From Pararhizobium gei (GTDB taxonomy: Bacteria > Pseudomonadota > Alphaproteobacteria > Rhizobiales > Rhizobiaceae), in contig NZ_CP119409.1 of the NCBI RefSeq assembly GCF_029223885.1, forward strand, positions 1,700,001 through 1,764,000: a stretch of 64,000 nt of DNA. Reading direction: 5' to 3'. This document shows positions 54,277-63,116 of this stretch, piece by piece. The number at the start of each line of letters is the position of its first letter. The stretch's first letter is position 1. The notes under the pieces were generated by a model. It was not told where the DNA came from. It was given only the letters and a program-made list of their open reading frames with translations, and did not search any database. Both the position numbers and the translations under genes were made by a program.

Positions 54277-55221
54277 TTACTTTTCGGTGATCTGCGCCTT
54301 CGCGCGCAGTTCTTCGATGAAGCGCTTGCTGTTCGGATCGTCACCATCGGACTTCTTGCCGAGATCCTCGGCGCGGAAGACCACTTCGGCAGCAAGATCG
54401 TCGGAAACCTGCCTCTTCTTGCAGATGCCCAGATATTCGACGCCCTTCTCGGTAACACGGGTCGCCGTGGTATTGCCCTCGCCGGCCTTTTCAACCAGAG
54501 GCTTCCAGTCAGAAGGGATTTCCTGCAGCATCATCCGGCCGAGACTACGGACGGATACGTCGCGCATCGTGGCGGCAAAAACCTTTGCTTGTTCGCAACC
54601 CGGATATTGCGAGCGCGAGGCGTTCGCTTCCGCCTGGCGCTTGCCGGTGATCGACTTCCGCTTGGATTCCGGAATGACGAAAATGATCTGTTGCAGGAAA
54701 TATTCGGTCGTCACCGGCTTGTTGCCGCCGTTCTCCTGCATGCGGCGAACGAGTTCCTCGTTCGAAAGCCGCCCGCCGCTTCTGCCGCCGTAGCGGGCGC
54801 TGACAACCCGGGGCCAGCTCATGGAGACCGCCACATATTGCTTGAAATGATCGAGGCCCACGCCGGCCCTGTCGAGGACCTGCGCCAACTGTTCCACCGT
54901 CAGCTTGTTGCCGGTTGCGAAACGGTTGACGGCTGCATCGACGTCTGTCGTGCTGACGGATGCGCCGATGCGCAGAATTTCTGCCCGTTTCAAAACCTCG
55001 TCGATGATCTGTTGACGCGCGGCGGCTTCGCCGCCGGGTTGCCTTTGCAGGCGCATAAACGCAGCGCGCCTGGCGATGTCTCCCGAGGTAACAGGCAGTC
55101 CGTTCACAACGACCACGACCTTGCTCGCCGCCAGAACTGGCGACGGCGCAACGGCCAGCGCGAGACCAAAGGCGAGCGCCATCGCCGAAATCGAACGCAT
55201 GACCGAATATTTCCCGCCCAT
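54277..55221 (-). CDS. SurA-like periplasmic chaperone
   Basis: A 314-residue exported protein in the position of SurA. It has a signal peptide (AMALAFGLALAVAPSPVLA), then a SurA-N-like helical domain (VVVNGLPVTSGDIARRAAFMRL, QIIDEVLKRAEILRIG). The peptidyl-prolyl isomerase domain of classic SurA is reduced or divergent: the region VTTEYFLQQIIFVIPESKRKS is the likely remnant. It should help outer-membrane proteins such as LptD to fold. The ATG at 55221 has AAGGGATAAAGAT before it. Confidence 0.88.
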   Translation of the reverse strand: MGGKYSVMRSISAMALAFGLALAVAPSPVLAASKVVVVVNGLPVTSGDIARRAAFMRLQRQPGGEAAARQQIIDEVLKRAEILRIGASVSTTDVDAAVNRFATGNKLTVEQLAQVLDRAGVGLDHFKQYVAVSMSWPRVVSARYGGRSGGRLSNEELVRRMQENGGNKPVTTEYFLQQIIFVIPESKRKSITGKRQAEANASRSQYPGCEQAKVFAATMRDVSVRSLGRMMLQEIPSDWKPLVEKAGEGNTTATRVTEKGVEYLGICKKRQVSDDLAAEVVFRAEDLGKKSDGDDPNSKRFIEELRAKAQITEK

Positions 55222-55413
55222 ATCTTTATCCCTTATCGTCTTTTCCGGATAGACAGCCTAAAGACCCACAGTTCAGGCTTCACACGTCCGCGCTGTCGTT
55301 GCACGATGCATAATACATGAGGCCGAACAATGACAAGAGCCGCAGTTAACCGCAGGTAAATGCTGTCAGACTGCGGCAGTTGTACCATCCCGGCCGGCAG
55401 CGTGCCGGTCTCT

Positions 55414-57753
55414 TCAATTCAAGCCATCAAAGTCGGTATCGCCGACATCGATATCGCCAAGCGTCCGGAAGCTGATCCGCGCCCCGATCGACCAGTCGTT
55501 GGCGATCGATTGGTCGGTGTCGCGCTCCTGCTTGTACACAAGCGAGAAAATCGTGTCCCGGTCGTCATAGGTGACGCCAATACCGTTGCGTGTGATGACA
55601 TCGCTATTGAGGTCATAGGTGACCGAGCCGAAAACCGACCAATAATCATGAAATTTATAGGCTGCGGCGGTCTGGACCTCGTCCTGATCGCTGCGCGATC
55701 CGTAGAGCGGCTGCGATTGGATACTCGTATAGGTCAGGGCCGTCTGCCACAGGATCCCTTGATAGCCGATCGTCGTGTCAGACCGGCGCATGTTGAAATC
55801 CTGTTCGTCGAAACGGCCGCTGAGGCTCGCGGTAAACCCTGACGGGGCGTCGATGCCCACCATCCCGACATAATCGGATCGGTCGGTTTCGAGTCCGGAA
55901 TTCGCACCGGCCTTGACGAGATCGTCGGTCGCGAAGGAATTCAGGCCACCCAGGTGAAAGGATTGTCCGGCAATAGCCCGCAAGGCATAGCCGTTGCCGA
56001 GCGCGCCGGTATACCGGACGCCGAGATTGGCCCGGGAGCCACCCTCGATCCGGTCGTAGCCCGAAAACTTGTCGCGGTCGAACAGGGTCGTCGCATCGAA
56101 AACGAAGCTTTGCGCATCCTCGTTCGGCAGGCCGCCGGCATAGCGTTCGTCTGGCCGGGCGAAAATCTGGGCGATCGGTTCGATGATGTGACTGCTGTTG
56201 GCTGTCGTCAGAAGAAAAGGATAGCGCGCATCGATGCCGGCGGTCAGCATGCCCCGCGTCGCCCCATCACCGTCATAATAATTGCCGGTATAATTGCTCG
56301 GATCGCTCATCGAGGTTCCGATCGCGTCGCCCCGTGCAGCAAAGATCGGCGTCAGGGACAGACCGCCCGGAACGATAAAGTTGCGCTTCCATTCTACGTC
56401 AGCCGTCAGCCGGTGGTAAGTGCCGTCCAGGCCGCGATACCGATAGACATCCTCGCCCGGAAGGTTGATCTCAAATTCGTCCTCGCGGTTTCGGTTGATG
56501 TTCGTCAGGTTGACATCCGCAGTCAGTTCTCCGCCGAGCACCGGCGATGGCGCGGTGTAGGAATAATCGAGAACCTGAGCCTTTGCCTGCTTGTTTTCGG
56601 CAAGACTTTCAGGATCCGCATCCTGAATATCGAAATAGAAAGCGCGCAGGTCGAAATAATTGCGCTTTCCAAGTCCGGTCAGATAGGCTTGGTTCGTATA
56701 GGTCGTGCCGTCGAAAGACGACAGTTCGTAAGTCTTGGCGAAATTGCTGTCGCTCTGGATGAGGACATCCCAGCCGAAGGTCCAGCGCGGGTTGATCTCG
56801 AATTTCGCGGCAGAGGCAATCATGCCTCGATTGGTTTCCTCTGCGTCGACAGTATTGCCGGTGAAGCTTTCGCGATCCAGCTGGCTTATACCGGCCATTC
56901 GCAGCACATGTTCGCCGTTTTCGAACCGCTGACGGAACTCGCCTTCCAGAAGAAACCCCTGCCGCGTCAGGCCGGTCACCGTCATCGTCGCATCCATATA
57001 CGGCGAGATAGCCCAATAATAAGGGATGCTGACGCCGGCGCCGAGCTTCTGGGTATATTTGAATTTCGGAAACAGGAAGCCGCTCTTGCGTTTGACCGTG
57101 TGGTCCGGCACTTCAAGGACGGGAAGATAAAGGATCGGCTTGCCGAACAACTCGAACTTCGCATTCTCCATGCGCACCGTATGCGTTCTGCCGTTCTGTA
57201 CGATCCGCTGCGCTTTCAGATGCCAGAGCGAACGGTGGTTCGGGTTCGTCGCGCAGGGTGTGCAAGCTGTGTAGACCGCATTGTTGAGGATCATTTCCTC
57301 GCCATTGCGACGCTCGGCCGTGACGGCGGCGAGCTTCGTCAAGTCCGTCGTTTCGAGGCGCATCGTCTCGATGAAGCCGTCCGCGAAATTATCCGTGACG
57401 TCCATCTTGTCCGCATAGACGCGGTTGCCGCCCGGTTCGATGAGTTCGATCTCGCCAGTCGCAACGATACGGCCGGTCTTCTGGCTATATTCGACCTGCT
57501 GGGCAACCATCTGGTAGCCGCCGTAATTGATCTGAACGGCGCCGCGCACGATGACGCGCTCCGCGTCCTTGTTATAGACGAGTTCATTGGCCGACAGAAG
57601 CATCTTGGCGTCTTCGGGCATGTTCGGCTGGAGGGAACCCAGATTGTTTTCCTGCGCCCACGCCGGAGCAGCCGGGTTCAACGCCTGAAACGCAACGCCT
57701 GAAAGCAGAATGGCCGTGAGCAGCCTGATATGTTTGCGGTTTGCTACCGCCAC
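55414..57753 (-). CDS. lptD: LPS assembly protein LptD
   Basis: Outer-membrane barrel that inserts lipopolysaccharide at the cell surface. The 779-residue protein has a signal peptide (ending PAWAQ, about residue 34), an OstA/LptA-like beta-jellyroll (about 55-180) with a CTPC cysteine pair (TACTPCATNP), then the barrel. The start is a GTG at 57753 that overlaps the lptG stop. It stands between lptG and surA, so export, folding helper and translocon are made together. No truncation. Confidence 0.95.
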   Translation of the reverse strand: MAVANRKHIRLLTAILLSGVAFQALNPAAPAWAQENNLGSLQPNMPEDAKMLLSANELVYNKDAERVIVRGAVQINYGGYQMVAQQVEYSQKTGRIVATGEIELIEPGGNRVYADKMDVTDNFADGFIETMRLETTDLTKLAAVTAERRNGEEMILNNAVYTACTPCATNPNHRSLWHLKAQRIVQNGRTHTVRMENAKFELFGKPILYLPVLEVPDHTVKRKSGFLFPKFKYTQKLGAGVSIPYYWAISPYMDATMTVTGLTRQGFLLEGEFRQRFENGEHVLRMAGISQLDRESFTGNTVDAEETNRGMIASAAKFEINPRWTFGWDVLIQSDSNFAKTYELSSFDGTTYTNQAYLTGLGKRNYFDLRAFYFDIQDADPESLAENKQAKAQVLDYSYTAPSPVLGGELTADVNLTNINRNREDEFEINLPGEDVYRYRGLDGTYHRLTADVEWKRNFIVPGGLSLTPIFAARGDAIGTSMSDPSNYTGNYYDGDGATRGMLTAGIDARYPFLLTTANSSHIIEPIAQIFARPDERYAGGLPNEDAQSFVFDATTLFDRDKFSGYDRIEGGSRANLGVRYTGALGNGYALRAIAGQSFHLGGLNSFATDDLVKAGANSGLETDRSDYVGMVGIDAPSGFTASLSGRFDEQDFNMRRSDTTIGYQGILWQTALTYTSIQSQPLYGSRSDQDEVQTAAAYKFHDYWSVFGSVTYDLNSDVITRNGIGVTYDDRDTIFSLVYKQERDTDQSIANDWSIGARISFRTLGDIDVGDTDFDGLN

Positions 57754-58838
57754 TAGCCATCCTCCTCATGCAATAGAATCGTCGAGCCCAGCGCCATCGC
57801 TACAACAACTGGCAGCCAGGCTGCAACGAACGGAGGCACAATGCCGCTGCTCCCGAATGCTTTGACAAGCACGGTGACGACATAAAGCACGAAGCCCGAA
57901 AGGATTCCACCGAGAATCACCGGGCGCGATTGGTTAAACCGGCTAAATTTCAAGGAGACGCTGGCGGCGATAAGTGTCATCGCCACCAGAAGGAGGGGAA
58001 GAGCCAGCATGGTGTGAAACTGGGTTTCCATGGCATAGGTTGAAAACCCAAAGGATTTCGCCACTTCGATTTTGTGCGGCAGGTCAAAAAACTGAATGGA
58101 ATCAGCCTTCGACAGTGTTTCGGCGACGAATTCCGGCTTCAGATGTGTGGGCAACTGTGCCGTTGCGAGACGGCGCGGCAACTGACCATTGCGCGTTTCG
58201 GTTACGCCGTTAAGCAGCCAGTAACCATCTTCGAGTTTTGCCGTGGCTGCATCCTGTCGCGAAACGATCGCCCCCTGCGGATCGAAATGGATCACCGTGA
58301 CGTTCACGAGTGTTCTGCCTTCATCCTGGACCGAGCGGGCGCCGATAATGGCATCGTCTTTTTCGTAGATCTGTCGCAGCCAGGGAATCGAGATTGCCGA
58401 CGATGATGAGGACGAGCTTCCCCATTCTGCCTCCAGCGCCTCGGCCTGTTTCGTGCCCCAGGAGGCGACCGGGTTGAGAACAATGACGGTGAGAACGCCG
58501 AACAGGAACGCGCCGATAACGAAAGGCTGCAGGAACTGCCAGGCGGAGATCCCGGCGGCGCGGGTCACGACCAGTTCATAGCGGCGGTTCAGCGAGATCA
58601 GAGACGCCATGCCGGCAAACAGGGCGACGAAGGGCACGGTCTGTTGCAGGATCATCGGAATGCGAAACGTTGTCATCAGCAGCGCGCCGAGCAGAGAGTA
58701 GCGCGGCAACTGGGACATCCGGTTGGACATCTCACTGAAATCGATGATGAAAATCAGTGCAAAAATGCCGGACAGAAACCAGAACGTGGTGATGGCGTAG
58801 CGCCTGAAAAAATAGCGGCCGAGCGTCGAAACAATCAT
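57753..58838 (-). CDS. lptG: LPS export permease LptG
   Basis: Inner-membrane permease of the LptB2FG lipopolysaccharide extractor. The 361-residue protein has three helices at each end and a periplasmic jellyroll in between (about residues 130-280). The start ATG at 58838 overlaps the lptF stop (ATGA); the open frame upstream lies inside lptF. A run of seven serines (WGSSSSSSSAIS, around residues 140-150) is unusual. Confidence 0.94.
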   Translation of the reverse strand: MIVSTLGRYFFRRYAITTFWFLSGIFALIFIIDFSEMSNRMSQLPRYSLLGALLMTTFRIPMILQQTVPFVALFAGMASLISLNRRYELVVTRAAGISAWQFLQPFVIGAFLFGVLTVIVLNPVASWGTKQAEALEAEWGSSSSSSSAISIPWLRQIYEKDDAIIGARSVQDEGRTLVNVTVIHFDPQGAIVSRQDAATAKLEDGYWLLNGVTETRNGQLPRRLATAQLPTHLKPEFVAETLSKADSIQFFDLPHKIEVAKSFGFSTYAMETQFHTMLALPLLLVAMTLIAASVSLKFSRFNQSRPVILGGILSGFVLYVVTVLVKAFGSSGIVPPFVAAWLPVVVAMALGSTILLHEEDG

Positions 58839-60010
58839 GGCGCGCGCTTTCCGTCGGCGGAACGGGCAAACCGGCCGAGACCCAGCCGTGCAAGGGCCTC
58901 GTTGACTTTCTGGTCCAGCGTCTGAGGAATTTCCAGGCGTCTGTTGCTTGCCAGCTGCCGGATGGCCAGAGCGCCGGTCGCCAGCGGGATCAGATACATG
59001 ATCGGAATAAAGGCGCGCGAGTCCTCGGCGCTGTTGCCAGCATAGAATGTCGCCCAGCGAATGACCAGGCATATCAGCATGGCTGTGATCATCGGGTGCA
59101 TGCGTGCCTCGCGGTGTGTACGGGCATCGCTACTGACGACCAGGGTCACCAGGGCAAACAGCAGCGGAAAGGTCCACTCCGTCAGCCGCCTGTGCAGTTC
59201 CGCGGTGAATGCCATCGGGTTCTTCTTGTACACCGCGTCCTGCCGGTCCGGATCAAGCAGGAACGGGAGATCGCGGTCCTTGGCGCGAATCGTGGCTTCT
59301 CCCGCCATCTTGGTCAGGTCCGTCAGATCGAAGGCGTAGGAATCGAACTTGATGATCGAGACGTTGCCGTCCGGCAGTTTGCGGTGAACTTCGCCATCCT
59401 TCATCACCAGGGCCGAGCCACTGTCATCGACGGCGCCTTCGCGGGCGTAATAGACGAGTTCATAGGCCGGATCGCGGGAATCGGCCACGAAAATGCCGTT
59501 CAGAACGCCACCGTTTCGCCGCGAAGCCACCTGGACGTACAGACCGTCCGCGACCTTTCGGAAGGTATTTTCCTGGACGACGGACGACAGAAGATCGGCG
59601 TGAGCCGTGGCGATCATCTGCCGGACAGCCATGCGCGAATAGGGCTCGACGAAATTATCGACCGTAAAGGAGGCGAAGCTGAGAGCAATTCCGAGATAAA
59701 GCACCGGACGGATGATGGTCGTCCGCGAGCTGCCGGCGGCATTGAGGACCGTAAGTTCGGAATCGGCGTTCATCGCCGTCAGCGTCTGCGCCACGCCAAT
59801 AACCAGAGCAAATGGCAGGATCAGCGGTACGATCGACGGCAGGATGAGGGTCGCGAGCCGCAGGAAGGCTACGGTTGATTGGCCGCTGTCGGTGACCAGA
59901 TTGACACTGCTCAGCGCCTGCGTCGTCCAGACGATCGCAAGCAGCGGCAGCAGTGTCGCCAGGAACATGCCAGTTGCCCGTCGCAGGATATAACGCTCGA
60001 TCAATTTCAT
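58835..60010 (-). CDS. lptF: LPS export permease LptF
   Basis: Partner of LptG in the LptB2FG complex. The 391-residue protein begins MKLIERYILRRATGMFLATLL and shows the same six-helix plus periplasmic-domain plan, with LNAAGSSRTTIIRP in the coupling region and an amphipathic C-terminal tail. It heads the leftward run and is divergent from pepA, the same arrangement as in enterobacteria. Confidence 0.95.
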   Translation of the reverse strand: MKLIERYILRRATGMFLATLLPLLAIVWTTQALSSVNLVTDSGQSTVAFLRLATLILPSIVPLILPFALVIGVAQTLTAMNADSELTVLNAAGSSRTTIIRPVLYLGIALSFASFTVDNFVEPYSRMAVRQMIATAHADLLSSVVQENTFRKVADGLYVQVASRRNGGVLNGIFVADSRDPAYELVYYAREGAVDDSGSALVMKDGEVHRKLPDGNVSIIKFDSYAFDLTDLTKMAGEATIRAKDRDLPFLLDPDRQDAVYKKNPMAFTAELHRRLTEWTFPLLFALVTLVVSSDARTHREARMHPMITAMLICLVIRWATFYAGNSAEDSRAFIPIMYLIPLATGALAIRQLASNRRLEIPQTLDQKVNEALARLGLGRFARSADGKRAP

Positions 60011-60347
60011 CTGGCTATCTGGTCCATCCGCTCATCATCGGCCGGGCGCAGCCTGCCTACCGCTTCCGTCGCCGGACGATCTGTCCCCATCGTGCTGATC
60101 AGATTGATTTGCAAGTTTTCCACGACAACGAAACTGTAAAAAGACAAAGCTAATGCACGGATAAGAACGATGGTTAACAGCATCTAAACATCGGATGACG
60201 TCTTGCCAAGGCTCCGAAAACCGAGAAGGGTGCGCCGTGCCGCATACAGGCTTGCAGTTGATGGCGAATGTTTGTCACTGTCACCGCGATGTAACATAGC
60301 GACCCGTGCCGGCTTCCATGCCGGACGACGTCTTTCGGAGTGACTTC
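60011..60347. other. divergent promoter region lptF/pepA
   Basis: 337 bases between the lptF and pepA starts, AT-richer around 60120-60200. It must hold the promoters of both runs. No repeat, RNA or confident -35/-10 pair was found. Confidence 0.45.
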
Positions 60348-61844
60348 ATGTCGATGAAATTTGAGATCGGTTTCAGCAAATCAGCCCGCCTGTCCGGCGG
60401 ACTTGCCATTCTGCTGAAGACCGTTGATGAAAAAGAGGCCGCAGGGGCCGCGGAAGTCGATCCGGATGCCGTGATCGCGAAGGCGGCCCGGATCGCAAAG
60501 TTCAAGGGCAAATCCCTGGCGACCCTCGACATTATCGCGCCGCAGGGATCGCCGGTGGACCGCATTCTGGTGCTCGGCCTTGGCGACGGCGCAACGATGA
60601 CGGCGTATGACTGGCTGAAGGCGGGGGGTGCCGCTGCCGCAAAAATCCGCGGCGCCGAAAAAGTAGCGGTTTTCCTCGATGTGCCGGGTCTCGATGTGTC
60701 CGGCAAGGGGGCGGCCGATTTCGCGCTTGGCATGGAAATGAACGCCTATACCTTCGATACCTACAAGACCACCAAGAAGGACGACGACGACCAGAAAGCC
60801 CCGGCGAGGCCTGTCAAGGTAACCATCGTCACCGAGGCTGCGACGGAGGCGAAGCGTGCCTCTGCCAATACACAGGCGGTCGCCGAGGGCGTCATCATGG
60901 CGCGAACCCTCGTCAACGAACCGGCAAACGTGCTTGGCCCCGTGGAATTCGCGGCAAAGGCCAAGGAGCTCGAAAAGCTCGGTGTCGAGGTGGAAATCCT
61001 CACCGAGCGCGAGATGAAGAAGCTCGGCATGGGCGCTCTGCTGGGTGTGGCGCAAGGTTCGGTGCGGCCGCCGCGGCTGGCGATCATGCAATGGAAGGGC
61101 GGTAAGCCCAAGGATCGGCCCGTCGCCTTCGTCGGCAAGGGCGTCGTCTTCGACAGTGGCGGTATCTCGATCAAGCCGGGCGCCGGCATGGAGGACATGA
61201 AGGGCGATATGGGGGGGGCTGCCGCCGTGACCGGCGTCATGCATGTTCTGGCGACGCGCAAGGCGAAAGCCAACGTCATCGGCATCATCGGTCTTGTGGA
61301 AAACATGCCCGATGGCAATGCCCAGCGGCCGGGCGACATCGTTACATCCATGTCGGGCCAGACCATCGAGATCATCAATACCGATGCGGAAGGCCGGCTC
61401 GTGCTGTGCGACGCGCTCTGGTACTGCAACGACCGCTTCAAGCCGCAGGCGATGATCAATCTGGCGACACTAACGGGGGCCGTCATGGTGGCGCTCGGCA
61501 GCCATCACGCCGGACTTTTCTCGAACGACGACGCTTTGGCCGGTCAATTGACGGTGGCTGGCGCGGTAACCCAGGAGCGCGTCTGGCGCCTGCCGCTCGG
61601 CAAGGAATATGACAAGATGATCGACAGCAAGTTCGCCGACATGAAGAACACCGGCGGCCGCTATGCCGGCTCGATCACCGCCGCGCAGTTCCTGAAACGC
61701 TTCGTCAAGGACACGCCCTGGGCGCATCTCGACATCGCCGGCACGGCCATGGGCTCGCCAACCGACGAGATCAACCAGTCCTGGGCCTCGGGTTTCGGGG
61801 TTCGCCTGCTCGATGAATTTGTCCGCGCCAACTACGAGAACTGA
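60348..61844 (+). CDS. pepA: Leucyl aminopeptidase
   Basis: Cytoplasmic M17 metallo-aminopeptidase. The 498-residue protein has the two-metal site: [16 protein letters not shown], the [12 protein letters not shown] segment and [12 protein letters not shown]. Its N-terminal macro-like domain ends near residue 170. The start ATG at 60348 follows GGAGTGACTTC. holC follows after 8 bases, as in enterobacteria. Confidence 0.96.
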   Translation: MSMKFEIGFSKSARLSGGLAILLKTVDEKEAAGAAEVDPDAVIAKAARIAKFKGKSLATLDIIAPQGSPVDRILVLGLGDGATMTAYDWLKAGGAAAAKIRGAEKVAVFLDVPGLDVSGKGAADFALGMEMNAYTFDTYKTTKKDDDDQKAPARPVKVTIVTEAATEAKRASANTQAVAEGVIMARTLVNEPANVLGPVEFAAKAKELEKLGVEVEILTEREMKKLGMGALLGVAQGSVRPPRLAIMQWKGGKPKDRPVAFVGKGVVFDSGGISIKPGAGMEDMKGDMGGAAAVTGVMHVLATRKAKANVIGIIGLVENMPDGNAQRPGDIVTSMSGQTIEIINTDAEGRLVLCDALWYCNDRFKPQAMINLATLTGAVMVALGSHHAGLFSNDDALAGQLTVAGAVTQERVWRLPLGKEYDKMIDSKFADMKNTGGRYAGSITAAQFLKRFVKDTPWAHLDIAGTAMGSPTDEINQSWASGFGVRLLDEFVRANYEN

Positions 61845-61852
61845 TCGCAGAC

Positions 61853-62302
61853 GTGACGGAAATCCTGTTCTATCACCTGACCGAATCGAAGCTCGAAGAC
61901 GCGCTTCCGCCGCTGCTCGACAAAAGCGTCGAGCGCGGCTGGCGCGTCGTCGTGCAGACGGCGGACGAGGCGCGCCGCGACGCCTTGGACACGCATTTGT
62001 GGACCTACCGCGACGACAGCTTTCTGCCGCATGGGACCGATGCCGCGGAATTCGCCGAGGAACAGCCTATCCTGCTAACGGCCGGCGAGGGTGGTGGAAA
62101 CGGGGCTACCGTCCGCTTCATCATCGACGGCGCGACACCTCCGCCTGTCGGCGGCTATGAGCGGGTCGTGTTCATGTTCGATGGATATGACCAGACGCAG
62201 CTGGAGCGCGCGCGGGCGCACTGGAAGACGCTGAAAGGCGAGGGGCATGCACTGACCTACTGGCAGCAGAACCAGGACGGGCGGTGGGTGAAGAAGGGGT
62301 AA
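61853..62302 (+). CDS. holC: DNA polymerase III subunit chi
   Basis: Clamp-loader accessory subunit that binds SSB. The 149-residue protein begins MTEILFYHLTESKLEDALPPLL and has the chi core with GWRVVVQT and YERVVFMFDG. The start is a GTG at 61853, 8 bases after the pepA stop, and likely translationally coupled. Confidence 0.92.
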   Translation: MTEILFYHLTESKLEDALPPLLDKSVERGWRVVVQTADEARRDALDTHLWTYRDDSFLPHGTDAAEFAEEQPILLTAGEGGGNGATVRFIIDGATPPPVGGYERVVFMFDGYDQTQLERARAHWKTLKGEGHALTYWQQNQDGRWVKKG

Positions 62303-62392
62303 CTTTGTTTAAACCCTATCTTACCGTTACGGTGACAGAAAGGTGTGGAAGCAGCAGGCTACAGGACGCGCGCTCACTTCTTACAAGGCACG

Positions 62393-62797
62393 TCATACCC
62401 ATTTCTTGGGCCGTCCACCCTTGGCGCCGTTCGCACGGCTCGCCGCGATCTTGGCCGCAGAGCGAGATTGCCCCCCACGGCGCTGTGATTCCATGAAGAC
62501 CTTTGTTCCGAATATGCCGTTCATCAAACCAACAATGGTATAGTCGAGATCAAGGCTTTCCCAGTGGAGTCCAGTCTCACCAAGAAGTTCGACTTCAGCA
62601 AGCTGTGCTGTAGTTGCACGTTCCAGTCCCTCGACCGCACGGGCAGGGAAGATAAACGACGCACCGTTGGTGAAATCAACGATCATCCGTTCGGAGAGGC
62701 TATCAAATCGGACTGCAGCAGGAATCGGGCGCTCGGCGCGTTCGGTTTCCCAACGGGCCTTCGCTTGCGTGAGTTCCGCGTCAGTGACGTCAGCCAT
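62393..62797 (-). CDS. DUF2442 domain protein
   Basis: A 134-residue protein with a DUF2442-like core (AVRFDSLSERMIVDFTNGASFIFPARAVEGL) and a basic, Gly/Arg/Lys-rich C-terminus (SRANGAKGGRPKKWV) that could bind nucleic acid. It overlaps the DUF4160 gene by 8 bases. Pairs of these two domains are found together in many bacteria and might be a toxin-antitoxin-like module; this is inference only. The ATG at 62797 is used, within the DUF4160 end. Confidence 0.75.
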   Translation of the reverse strand: MADVTDAELTQAKARWETERAERPIPAAVRFDSLSERMIVDFTNGASFIFPARAVEGLERATTAQLAEVELLGETGLHWESLDLDYTIVGLMNGIFGTKVFMESQRRGGQSRSAAKIAASRANGAKGGRPKKWV

Positions 62798-63017
62798 GAT
62801 ATTTTCTCCAGGCATCGAGAAACAATTTCCGGTTCGCTTCGATGACATCGACGGCCTTTCGGACATCTCTGTCGGATAGGCCGCCTTGAGTAATGACTTT
62901 CAGAGTCACGATGTCGATTCGTGCTTCGCCATCTCCGACGACATGCGCATGCGGCGGTTCATGGTCTGCCGTGTAGACTACGAAGCGGAGGCCATGCTGG
63001 CGCAAAATCGTGACCAT
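62790..63017 (-). CDS. DUF4160 domain protein
   Basis: A 75-residue protein of the DUF4160 family, recognised by HGLRFVVYTADHEPPHAHV near the start and DVIEANRKLFLDAWRKYHG at the end. No catalytic function is established. It is first in the two-gene unit, overlapping DUF2442. A short palindrome lies 6 bases before its start. Confidence 0.82.
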   Translation of the reverse strand: MVTILRQHGLRFVVYTADHEPPHAHVVGDGEARIDIVTLKVITQGGLSDRDVRKAVDVIEANRKLFLDAWRKYHG

Positions 63018-63023
63018 CGAAAT

Positions 63024-63036
63024 AACCTAAGAGGTT
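63024..63036 (-). promoter_or_regulatory. possible operator before DUF4160
   Basis: AACCT-AAG-AGGTT, a 5-bp palindrome 6 bases upstream of the start codon. The position fits autoregulation but the site is short. Confidence 0.3.
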
Positions 63037-63116
63037 GGGTATTTCAAGGTGCAGTTTCGGCGCCTCCCGAAGTGTTGCCTCCTGTGTGCGTTGCAACGGA
63101 GGGATGGCCCCACTCA

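Noticed and set aside
55954..57702. Long open frame (about 580 codons) on the plus strand
   Set aside because: It is antisense to lptD, which has all family features. GC-rich third positions create long antisense frames; its composition is Arg/His/Gly-rich with no domain.
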